In this document: positions 55,792-64,000 of the stretch, in pieces
Layout: each line of letters begins with the position of its first letter
Position numbering within the stretch: the first letter of the stretch is position 1
Assembly: GCA_023213395.1 (NCBI GenBank)
Contig: CM041465.1
Span: forward strand, 229,779,741-229,843,740
Direction: 5' to 3'
Length of the DNA stretch: 64,000 bases
From: Cycas panzhihuaensis
Lineage: Eukaryota > Cycadophyta
The notes under the pieces: generated by a model
The model's input: the letters and a program-made list of their open reading frames with translations, nothing else
Databases searched by the model: none
Told to the model about the DNA's origin: nothing
Made by a program: the position numbers and the translations under genes

Positions 55792-56189
55792 TATCTCATA
55801 AGCAGACCCCATTTCAACTGGTTTATGGATTAGAAGCTGTGATTCTTCTAGAATTTCAAGCTGAGAGCTTAAGAGTAGCTCAACATCTCAGAGCAGAGCC
55901 AGAAGTTTCCTACGATCAGTGATTGATTCAATTGATGAAACTGGACGAGACTAGGGCACGAGCATTGTGGGAATTGAAAGTGGAAAAGAAAAGGCGGAAA
56001 GCATGGCACGACCGCCACCTTAAAAAACCTGAGTTTAAGGTAAATGATTTGGTATTGTTATATGATAGTAAATTCAAATTTAAACCCGACAAAATGAAAA
56101 TAAGATGGTTAGGTCCATATAGAATTAACTGTATTCATGATAATGGAGCAAAGAAATTACAAAGAATTGGATGGCCAGCCATTGACTAA
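55792..56189 (+). pseudogene. gypsy-2 integrase, C-terminal part
   Basis: The frame resumes after copia-3 with ISHKQTPFQLVYGLEAV, a stop after EVSYDQ, then LDETRARALWELKVEKKRRK and VNDLVLLYDSKFKFKPDKMKI, RWLGPYRINCIHDNG. The first motif is the end of the catalytic core; the last is the GPY/F-type module of gypsy integrase. No chromodomain follows. Confidence 0.9.
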
Positions 56190-57068
56190 ATTAGTCAATG
56201 GCAGTAGATTAAAATGTATAGAGTATGATTTGATTTTTTTTTTAAAAAACAAAGTGGGAACATCATTAACTAAGGGGCAAATATCCTTAGTAAAGGTGTT
56301 ACAAGTTCACGAAGATTAATTAATATGACCAGTAATGACTACTGGTTGAAGATAGAATGATGATAAGGTGAGGCCATAGATGTGGATGCACATGCGGACG
56401 TGGCTAAGGATGTAGATATGATGAATAAACATGCACATGATGTAGACGTCAACATAATGAGACAGATCCATATGATGTTGATTGGAAGTGAGAACGTGCA
56501 AATCATGAAGAAAGGAGGTGACGTCAAGGCAGACATGGACGCGGATTGAATATCAAGATGCGGATATGATAGATGCGGTATAATAACTACCTAGATATGA
56601 TGAAATCTAGTGTAAGGCATCATGGCACGAGGAGTTATGTAACGGGTTTACAATGGGAAAACAGTGGCGGAGGACAAGACAGTAGCCCATAGAATATCAA
56701 TCAATCGAATAGTCCGTCATTAAATACAGAAGGCAATTACAGCGGTAAGGCAGAAGATTGCACTTGAGGTAGTTAAGTCACGGGTTGCAGAATAAAAGTG
56801 CAATTGTAGCAGCATGGGAAGAAATTGGAGATCGTAGCAAACGAGGGAATGTAGAACAGTCAGTTCTACTTAAAGACACGAATGTTGTGGATGAATTGCA
56901 GTGAAGAGCGAACTAAGGAAACAACGGCAGTGGAACGGTGGGAAGTTGCACTTGAGGTAGTCAGAGAAGGAATTAAATCGCAGCATCTGCGGCATAAAAC
57001 GATAGTGTGAGTTGCAACAAAGGAGGAAGTTGCAGCATAAGAGGAAATTGTAGTCGACAAGGGAACAA
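56190..57068 (+). other. spacer between gypsy-2 pol and the extra ORF
   Basis: This is about 0.9 kb. A plus-strand frame near 56360-56547 is open and rich in Asp/His/Met (DVDAHADVAKDVDMM), but no domain is recognised and stops follow. Repeated GATGTGGATG / GATGTAGAT words suggest low-complexity expansion. Confidence 0.45.
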
Positions 57069-58904
57069 TTGGTTGTACTGGTAATTGGGGACTTGATAAC
57101 AATGCCAAGAACACTGCTGATTAGAGAGAATGATGATTCAAGGATTCGTACAGAATGGCGAATCATGAAGGAAAACGATGAACGAAAAAAGTTGATTATT
57201 AAGATAGGATTACATAAGTTTATAATGGTGGGGACTTTGCCCAATGCAAATAAATTTTTGCAAGTGATCATTCCTTTATTGGTCGAATATCCTGAAATGG
57301 TACAAATTTCAGAGGAGATGATAGCAGCAGTTGCTGGACTCCCGAAGGAAGGCGAAGTAATCAAAAGAGACACCTTGATATCTCAGGAGGAAGCGGCAAG
57401 GATAATTGGGGCTGAAAGTAAAGATGCCTCTACTTCAGGCATTAGGATAGCAGGCATACGGGTCCCTGAGAAGTGGTCTTTAGCACATTTTGTTTTCACC
57501 AAAATTGTGCTTAACCAGAAGAATACATTTGTGCCAAGTAATTTGAGAACAATGGTTAATAAAGTGGCTCAAGGAAAAATTTTAAATTGGGCGAAATTTG
57601 TAACAAAAAGAATAAAATTGAGTTTACAAACAGTTTTGGAGTCAAACAAAACTGCTTCTTTTTATTATGTAACAATTTTACAGGGGTTGCTCATGTTCCA
57701 GTGTCCAGAAACTAGAATGCCTAAGGGACAAAAGGAGCAAGCACCATTAGCTTGTTGGACGGATGGGAGTGTGGAAGATTGGGAGGAAGAGCAAGGCAAA
57801 GTCCAGGATTGGGTGCAAAGATTATATCAAATGAGACGGGTAACAGTAGGAGTTCAGGAGCACACTACCCGGAAGGGGAAGGAAAAAGTAAAAGGAGATA
57901 AAAGAGCTAGTCCTTTAGAGGGAGAAGTAGGTAAAACTGCAGACAAAGAACCAAAAACAAAGCCGGTGGAGGAGGAGGAAGGAAGGGAAGAAAGACCAAA
58001 GAATGTAACAGTAATAGATGGTGAGGTTTAAAGGCAGAAAATGAGAAGATTGGCCCAAGAAAAAAGAGCTAGTCCTTTAGAGGGAGAAGTAGGTAAAACT
58101 GCAGATAAAGAACCAAAAACAAAGCTGGTGGAGGAGGAGGAAGAAAGGGAAGAAAGACCAGAGAATGTAACAATAATAGATGGTGAGGTTCAAAGGCAGA
58201 AAATGAGAAGATTGTCCCAAGAAAAAAGAAAGAAAGAAATTATAGAAAGATTGAATAATCAGCCACTGGAGGTTAAGTTCAATGTAGACAAAGAAATTCT
58301 GGAGGAAGGGTTGGATCCGATGGAATGTGATGCTCAGGATGTGACTAATTGAAGGACGTCATTCTTGGCAACGCTAACCAGGCAGCTGGTTACGGAGTTA
58401 GAAAGCAGAGCAAGGCCGCCAAAAGAATCCTTGAAAAGGATTCATCAAATTACTGAGGAAAAATTGGACTCCTTGAAGAAATTTATAATAGACTAGGTAG
58501 ATGATATAAATGAAGTAGGCCCACAATTGGAGGAGTTCAAGATAATGTTTGATAAATATATTCCAGCGGATATGCAGCAAGTATATCACCAGCTAGGAGC
58601 ATGGATCATAAAGACTGATGAAGAATCAGAGCGGTGCAAAAACTTGTGGAAGGAACATAATGCTTATAGAGATCAACTGGAGTTGACGAAGAGAGTAAAC
58701 AGCGAATTGAATCAAGAAATTGAGCAGTTGCATTCTGGAGAAAGGCCGACATTAGCTCTGCTAGATACAATGCGGGATGTTGCCCTGTTATGTGAATATT
58801 TGAAACAGAATGGGTTGAGACTACCTCCTCAAATAGCAAGACCAGATATGGAGTACATACGCAGAGAAAAGGCAAGAATCATGGAAGCTCAGAGGAGGAA
58901 TTGA
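57069..58904 (+). pseudogene. gypsy-2 additional ORF downstream of pol, function unknown
   Basis: Three consecutive plus-strand pieces lie between pol and the 3' LTR: 57069-58031 (320 codons), 58041-58352 (103 codons) and 58527-58904 (125 codons). The first has a globular-looking N-terminal two thirds (LPNANKFLQVIIPLLVEYPE, IAAVAGLPKEGEVI, KWSLAHFVFTKIVLNQ), then a charged Lys/Glu region. A 162-bp unit encoding 54 residues (containing ASPLEGEVGKTADKEPKTK) is repeated in frame at 57904 and 58066; the first copy ends in TAA where the second has CAA. The last piece is Glu/Leu-rich and probably coiled coil (KRVNSELNQEIEQL). I recognise no family. Its position is like that of env-like or additional ORFs of other plant gypsy lineages. 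Confidence 0.7.
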
Positions 58905-58960
58905 GCGAAATGATATTTTGAAATTTTGTAAACGAGTATGTCACTCGTTCAAAAGAGGCT

Positions 58961-58970
58961 ACCGGGGAGA
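58961..58970 (+). other. gypsy-2 polypurine tract
   Basis: ACCGGGGAGA directly abuts the 3' LTR start TGTGGCC; it is the expected plus-strand primer for cDNA synthesis. Confidence 0.7.
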
Positions 58971-59606
58971 TGTGGCCTAAACAGCCATTTTGAGGTGCAA
59001 TCAACACTATGAAGATTGTTGTTGCAACTATGAGGATCGTGGCTAATCAGAAGACCGCCGCAACTATGAGGACTGTGGCTGCAACTATGAAGATTGTTGT
59101 TGCAACTATGAGAACTGTGGCAATCGTGAGGGCCGCAGAATCGTGAGGGTCGCGATCGCAATCGTGAGGGTCGCGATCGAATCGTGAGGGCCGCTGCAAC
59201 CGAGGACTACTGCCGGGAGTGCAACTAGCGGACCTGAGTGCAACTCGGGCTAACCAAGGGCGGCTTGGGCAGAGATGGGCAGTGGGCAGATTAGTTAGGG
59301 ATAGGACAAAACTAAAATTAAAAAGCGATTATGTAAACATGCATCAATTGTATATAAAGAAATAGAATAGATATCTATTCGATGATCAATCAATCGTGTA
59401 TACGGAAAGATCTCGCTGAGATCCACGCATTGTGAGGGCTGTCCTCTAGTTGTAATTGCCCAAGTCTGCGTCTGGTTGTGAGAGGACCAGACGCAGTGCC
59501 CTTTATGTCATGAATAAAGTTAGTTATTGATGTTTCCACCAACACTGTGTCTCTCTTCTTGTGATGAATTCTACATGTTAGTTAGGGATGTGACGAGAGG
59601 CGCACA
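58971..59606 (+). repeat. gypsy-2 3' LTR
   Basis: It starts TGTGGCCTAAACAGCC and ends GAGAGGCGCACA. It is preceded by the polypurine tract ACCGGGGAGA (58961-58970). The minisatellite part (about 59000-59200) has more copies, both AACTATGAGGACTGTGGC-like and AATCGTGAGGG-like, than the 5' LTR. A TATATAAAG box lies near 59351. Confidence 0.9.
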
Positions 59607-59860
59607 ATATATGGGCACTAACAAATTTTCCTTCTTTTCTTATTTTTCTCACTAAGTTGCATTGTTTTCTTGGGTCCATGAATCTCTACAAGCAATTAAT
59701 CTATAGCCATTCATAAATTGTTATTCTATTGTATGCTCTTATAGAGAGTAACACTCCTTTCACCTAGGGATAGGCATAAATGACCACATTTGACAAGTTG
59801 TAATATGCTTTACACATAACCCCAATCCTTTAATTATTAGATCTACAACAACCCTTTTTA

Positions 59861-59990
59861 GTAGAGATGGATGCTTCTCAATTTGTTATGGGCATTGCCC
59901 TTAAGTAGGGAGGACATCCCATTGTGAACCACTTTCAGACCTTTTTATAGAGTAAATAAAGCTACAATACTTATAGCAAGGAGTTCCAAG
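59861..59990 (+). pseudogene. fragment of a gypsy RNase H
   Basis: The frame from 59861 reads VEMDASQFVMGIALK, stop, GGHPIVNHFQTF, stops, SYNTYSKEFQA, matching the Ty3/gypsy RNase H pattern V.TDAS..A.GAVL.QGG.P.A.HS..F....Y.TYDKE..A. Flanking RT and integrase sequence is not recognisable. It is a short, old scrap with several stops and is unrelated to gypsy-2 itself, lying outside its 3' LTR and target duplication. Confidence 0.65.
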
Positions 59991-60612
59991 CCCACAAGTA
60001 CTAGTAGCATTTCCTTCTCAGTAAGGAAATAGCAATCCACCCATATCATTAGACACTACAATATCTACATTCTCAGATAAAGATCTGGCAACACTGCCAT
60101 CTAAAATGGGTGTCTCACTTATAGTAGTTTCCTTTGGTAATCAAGTACAAGAAGGGGGTGTTCAACAAGGTAGCATAGCTTCTCAGTTGGCCATCAATTT
60201 GTGTTGTGCTTAGTGTCTTGGACACTTAACTGTGCAAGTTATGCAAGGTGGTGTGGTGCTTATAATACATAACCTAACTTCAGTCAAATTGTTACAACTA
60301 TCCAACAACCTATTCTTTGGCATGTTCAAGACACTTTTAATATCCTGGACAATATTTCTACTGGCTATCCATGTCATGTGGCGAGGTATGTATGCTAGCA
60401 TTTATGTAGTCAATCTAAACATTCCAATAGGAAGGTTTGAATTAATAGCTTCCAATTTTGTCACAACCATTAGAATATATTTCAACAAATTTCATCAATG
60501 GCTTTCCCTTAACACAACCATGATTGTATCCTTGTCATTATTTCTTGATTCTCAAGGATGTCAGTCTTGATTTCATATAATTATTGAGTTGAACATTTAG
60601 CTCTAACATGAA
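59991..60612. other. unassigned interval
   Basis: This interval contains a 112-codon plus-strand ORF (60232-60570) rich in Leu/Ile that overlaps a 63-codon minus ORF; neither has a motif I recognise. It lies between the gypsy RNase H scrap and the copia-4 relic and may contain the copia-4 gag and protease in a decayed state. Confidence 0.4.
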
Positions 60613-62201
60613 ATGATGACCATAGCTATCAAATTAAAGGGTAGTGTGCAGAAAATTAGAAATGTACCTTTTGTACCAGGGCTGAAAAAGAACCTTCTCT
60701 CTATCTCTTAGCTCAGAAAGAAAAGACTGAGGACTATATTTGATGAGGAAGGATACTGCTACATCTTAGATATGAAGAATAATGGCACTATAATTGCTAA
60801 AGGGATAGAAAGTAATATCTATATAGGCTACTTTCTAATCCTATAATTCTAAAAAAGGATGTAAAGTCATACGCTGTTGCAAATTCCGATATTAATAATA
60901 AATTGTGGCATTTGAAGTATGGGCACATCTCTTTAGACAAATTAGAAATGATGCATAAAACTGGAATGGTTAATGGGGTTCATAATATTACTTCTAACTA
61001 TTTTATTTGCAAAGGCTGTCAGTTTGGAAAACAACACCGTCTGGCCTTTAAAAATATGAATGGCGAGCTCAGAACAAACTAGAATTGGTACATACAAACC
61101 TATGTGAACCTCTTGCTCCTCTTTCAATCAATGGCTCCAAATATTTTCTTTCATTGATGATTTTTTTAGGAAAATGTGGGTTTATTTCCTCTATAATAAA
61201 TCCGAAGTCTTTGAGGCATTCAAAGAATTTAAAGTTGAAGTCAAATTAGAATCAGTATCAAAAATAAAACGTATCGGATCAAATAGTGGAGGAAAATACA
61301 TCTCAAATAAATTCTTAAATTTCCGCAAGATGCAAGGTATACACAGACAATTTATGACTCCCTACACACCCCAATCCAATGGGGTGGCTGAACAAAAAAA
61401 TAGAACTATTATGGAGATGGCTTGCAACATGATTCGTGACAGACAAATCTCAAAATCTTACTAGGCAGAAGTAGTAAGTACAACCTATTACCTGATAAAT
61501 CGAAGCCCAACAAAGGTCTTGGAACAAGTTACTCTAGAAGAAGCCTGGACGGGACAAAAACCTGATGTAAGTAGCTTGAAGATATTTGGATGTCAAGCTT
61601 TCATTCATATACCAGACAAAAGGAGATCCAAACTTGACTCCAAAAGTATAGATTCCATTATGATAGGCTATAATAAAAACTCAAAATCCTACAAATGTAT
61701 AGATCCAAAAACTAATAGTATTTACATAAGCAAAGATGTTATTTTTAATGAAGGAGATGTCACTGAAAACCATTCTCCTCCTCAAGTAGTTGAAGAAGCA
61801 CCAAAAGTGATAGTACAAGAAAAACCTCTAGTAGAAGAAATCTCTGGAATCACATCAGAGGACACTAAACAAGATGACATAGAAGAATTAGAAACAACCT
61901 CTACCTCATGAAAGTTTGACCTCTGAAAGAGAAGAGTTATCCCTTGAGGAATCGTTCATAGAAGAAAAGAAGAAAGAAAAGAGGGTACCAAAATGGTACA
62001 TCAAAACTATTGAAGAAGGAAGGGGGATGTGTTTGCTCACAGGACAAGAAGGTAGAAGCAACAAGCATTATTTAGAAACATAGAACCACAATCCTTTGAA
62101 AAAGCAAAGGATCACGTAGAATGGTAAGCAACACTGGATGCTAAAATGGAATTAATCGCCAAAAATCAAACTTGGGAGCTAGTCAATTTACCTAAGGACA
62201 A
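60613..62201 (+). pseudogene. copia-4: protease-integrase-RT relic
   Basis: Plus-strand pieces begin KGSVQKIRNVPFVPGLKKNLLSIS (end of protease), then the GAG-pre region with LWHLKYGHIS-like decay near 60903, FIDDFFRKMWVYF (first Asp), and the 96-codon piece 61174-61464 with RIGSNSGGKYISNKF, where SDSGGE is usual (Asp to Asn and Glu to Lys), and TPYTPQSNGVAEQKNRT (Glu kept). The piece 61519-61911 has TLEEAWTGQKPDVSSLKIFG and a Glu/Pro linker. It ends in NQTWELVNLPKD, the start of RT, where copia-5 begins at 62202. The rest of RT is presumably beyond the window. Confidence 0.85.
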
Positions 62202-62415
62202 TGTTAAAATGTAATGTTTTATCTAGACAAAGAGGGGTCATGTTGACTCACCCCTTAAAATGTAACTCCAAATAGGAGTTGTGACACTTAGCAGCCTCAT
62301 GTAGGTCAGTTACATTTCTATTTGTAACGGTCATCTCAGTGATGTATATTTAAGAGGAATGAGACTCCATGTAATATCAAGTTCTGATCTTCATTCATCA
62401 AAGCCGGGCTTATCA
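62202..62415 (+). repeat. copia-5 5' LTR
   Basis: It starts TGTTAAAATGTAATG and ends CCGGGCTTATCA. TATATTTAAG near 62345-62354 is TATA-like. The LTR is directly followed by the primer site. Confidence 0.88.
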
Positions 62416-62427
62416 TGGTATCAGAGT
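62416..62427 (+). other. copia-5 primer-binding site
   Basis: TGGTATCAGAGT lies immediately after the LTR end and matches the plant iMet site except at the last base. Confidence 0.88.
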
Positions 62428-63111
62428 AGGTTATCCTGCCTACTTGAGAGAGGGTCCTTCGTGTGTAATAGAGTCTGTTCTGAGAGAGACAAGGAAGCCT
62501 GCAACACAGGAGACAAATTGAAAGTGAAGTGAAGGATCCAACAAATCCAGAAATATACCTGAGGACCACAGGAAGTACCGTACGGCCATCATTTGAATCG
62601 CAATCGACGGACCAAAAAAATCAAACTTCTCAAATCGAGCTAAAATTTGGCCAGCAAGTAGATCTTGACCTCCTCTTCAACTTTTCCTTCTAGATCGAAG
62701 TCATTTGAAGAAGTTTTGATAGGGTTTTGGACCCTTTATCAGCCACATGGGTTTGGAGGTATTTCAGTAAATTTCTCCCAAACTTTTTGAAATTCCTAAG
62801 TCAAATCTGTTTTGTAAACTCAGTGTCTGGGTATTACAAAAGTTTTGTGACAGACTTTGAGGAATTCTATGAAGTATTTTTTAAATTACAAGCAAAAATG
62901 TGTTGTGCCCTAATTACGTTTTCCAGTCTTTCGGGTCGATTTTCTCCTCATCCATAAACTGTTTTGGAAAACTAATATCAGATCCGTGATCCTCATCTCA
63001 TAACCTCTCTTTTCAAGTATATATTGTACAATTCCATACAAGTTCAATTCCGTACGGAAATCCGTACCATGTATGGCCTGCACTATGTCTCTTAGTATCT
63101 CAGCTGTCAAA

Positions 63112-63738
63112 ATGGCTTCAGGCCTTTTCTCTCTGCTAGAATCAGAAAAATTAACTGATTCAAACTATCATGTTTGGAAAATTAAAGTAGAAACTGTCTT
63201 AAAAATAAAAAATGCTTGGAATATTACAATTGGGACTGAGACTTGTCCAAAGGACTCAGATGCTAAATTGGCCAACTGGGAAGAAAGAAGCAATATAGGT
63301 GTGCACATTTTGAAAATGTCGATTTCTGGCTCAATTCTGATATATGTTGAAAAGCTGAATTTGTCCTCTGACATTTGGAAATGTCTTGAGAACCTGTATG
63401 GACAGAAAAATAAAGCAAGAATAATTGCTCTCAAGGAAGAATTGTATAGACTGCATATGAAGGAAAATGAAAATGTAACAGATTTTATGCACAAGGTTGT
63501 TTCAATACGAAATAATTTATCAAGTGCAGGAGGTTTGATTTCCAAACAAGAGCTGGTAGAACCAATAACAGCCAAGCTCCCAAAGTCTTTCGATACAACC
63601 ATTAACACCATTATAAATACTGAAAAAATAAATAAAATAACTCTTGATGAATTGATGGGATTATCATGGAGACAGAACAAAGGAATAAGAGATATGAAGA
63701 CTCCTCAGAATTTGAAGATGCCTTTATGTCCAGATTGA
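63112..63738 (+). CDS. copia-5 gag, open for 208 codons
   Basis: The ATG at 63112 (MASGLFSLLESEKLTDSNYH) matches where plant copia gag proteins usually start (compare MASIYSLGELDKLTG in copia-1), so it is preferred over the in-frame ATG at 63073. The sequence continues with ANWEERSNIGVHILKMSI, LKEELYRLHMKENENVTDFM and SAGGLISKQELVEPITAKL, the UBN2-type gag. It stops at 63736, before the zinc knuckles, so it is truncated relative to a full gag. Confidence 0.82.
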   Translation: MASGLFSLLESEKLTDSNYHVWKIKVETVLKIKNAWNITIGTETCPKDSDAKLANWEERSNIGVHILKMSISGSILIYVEKLNLSSDIWKCLENLYGQKNKARIIALKEELYRLHMKENENVTDFMHKVVSIRNNLSSAGGLISKQELVEPITAKLPKSFDTTINTIINTEKINKITLDELMGLSWRQNKGIRDMKTPQNLKMPLCPD

Positions 63739-63960
63739 ACCTGGGCTCACGCAGCAGAAACCAAACCCGTGGACGAAGCATAACACCTGACTTCAAAGGG
63801 TGAGGCCAGTGGCAAGACTCTAGGGGATGTGGACGAAGTAGAGACCTAAGGATTTGTTTCAATTGCGGAAGGACCAGGCACATCTCCAGTGCATGTAGAA
63901 TCTTTGACATATGTTACCATTGTGGATAAGCTGGACATTACCCTTACCAGTACCCTCAGC
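63739..63960 (+). pseudogene. copia-5 gag zinc knuckles
   Basis: After the stop, the plus strand gives CFNCGRTRHISSAC (63855-63896), an intact CX2CX4HX4C knuckle, and CYHCG*AGHYPYQY (63911-63952), a second knuckle with an in-frame stop and its last Cys changed to Tyr. Both changes are consistent with single G-to-A or C-to-T transitions. Confidence 0.8.
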
Positions 63961-64000
63961 GAAGAAGTGAGATTCAGAAAGGGAAAAGACCTATTGGTGG

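Larger units (their letters stand above)
34688..59606 (+). mobile_element. gypsy-2: large Ty3/gypsy element hosting two copia insertions
   Basis: LTRs of 570 and 636 bp flank the element, with a 5-bp target duplication ATATA (34683-34687, 59607-59611). On the plus strand the order is LTR, primer site, repeat-rich leader, gag, three zinc knuckles, protease, RT, RNase H, integrase, an additional ORF, polypurine tract, LTR; RT before integrase is diagnostic of Ty3/gypsy. Copia-2 splits the RT/RNase H junction and copia-3 splits the integrase. Removing both leaves roughly 10.3 kb. No chromodomain is seen after integrase, so it is not an obvious chromovirus; a relation to the Tat/Athila side is possible but unproven. 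Every pol domain is damaged. Confidence 0.92.
62202..64000 (+). mobile_element. copia-5: 5' part of a copia element, cut by the window end
   Basis: It has a 214-bp 5' LTR, an iMet primer site, a 0.7-kb leader and gag with two zinc knuckles up to the window edge. It is inserted in the RT start of copia-4; the left flank is GACAA (62197-62201), so the same five bases should follow its 3' LTR outside the window. Confidence 0.88.

Noticed and set aside
57069-58904. Envelope glycoprotein interpretation of the extra gypsy-2 ORF
   Set aside because: Position alone suggests env-like, but no clear signal peptide, membrane segment or Cys-rich region is seen; left as function unknown.
60232-60570. 112-codon plus-strand ORF
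   Set aside because: Hydrophobic and unsupported by any motif, overlapping an ORF on the other strand; probably chance in AT-rich DNA.
63168-63680. 170-codon minus-strand ORF
   Set aside because: It is antisense to copia-5 gag, which is the supported frame.

Overview
This window looks like repeat-rich nuclear DNA of a seed plant, most likely a gymnosperm (inference only). It is AT-rich and built almost entirely of nested, mutated retrotransposons of plant type: Ty1/copia, Ty3/gypsy, an L1-like LINE and large non-autonomous LTR elements. One DNA-transposon (hAT) transposase fossil is present. I recognise no host protein gene, tRNA, rRNA or CRISPR array. Names such as copia-1 or gypsy-2 are local labels, not family assignments.

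Left part (1-17073). A minus-strand LTR element (LTR 1197-1557, iMet-type primer site) sits in the 5' LTR of a second element that has lost nearly all its interior (LTR pieces 1558-1627 and 1705-2140). These lie beside gypsy-1, a minus-strand Ty3/gypsy relic (gag 2867-3907 and 9083-9760, LTR 9809-10443), which is split by the complete but decayed copia-1 (3908-9082, duplication CAATC). A non-coding LTR element follows in which three LTRs alternate with interior sequence (about 10800-17073).

Middle (17074-34687). About 3 kb of unassigned sequence leads to a 178-bp tandem duplication and then a full-length L1-like LINE (21030-30894, 16-bp target duplication with one mismatch). The reverse-transcriptase FVDD motif of the LINE is split by a young non-autonomous LTR element (24876-28797, duplication ATTTT). 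Its LTRs are almost identical and carry a cluster of heat-shock-element motifs just upstream of a TATA box. Its interior holds a GC-rich block, an array of inverted-repeat units and a 45-bp minisatellite instead of gag-pol. A hAT transposase fossil (31833-33871) lies to the right.

Right part (34688-64000). Gypsy-2 (34688-59606, duplication ATATA) carries gag, zinc knuckles, protease, RT, RNase H, integrase and an extra 3' reading frame downstream of pol. Two related minus-strand copia elements, copia-2 (39743-47047) and copia-3 (48465-55786), are inserted in its RT/RNase H junction and its integrase. Beyond gypsy-2 lie a gypsy RNase H scrap, a copia integrase relic (copia-4) and a plus-strand copia element (copia-5), which interrupts copia-4 and runs off the window end.

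No element here has an intact gag-pol set, so any mobility would depend on enzymes supplied elsewhere. The least explained items are the heat-shock-motif LTR element with its structured interior, the post-pol ORF of gypsy-2 with a 54-residue internal repeat, and the three-LTR non-coding array.
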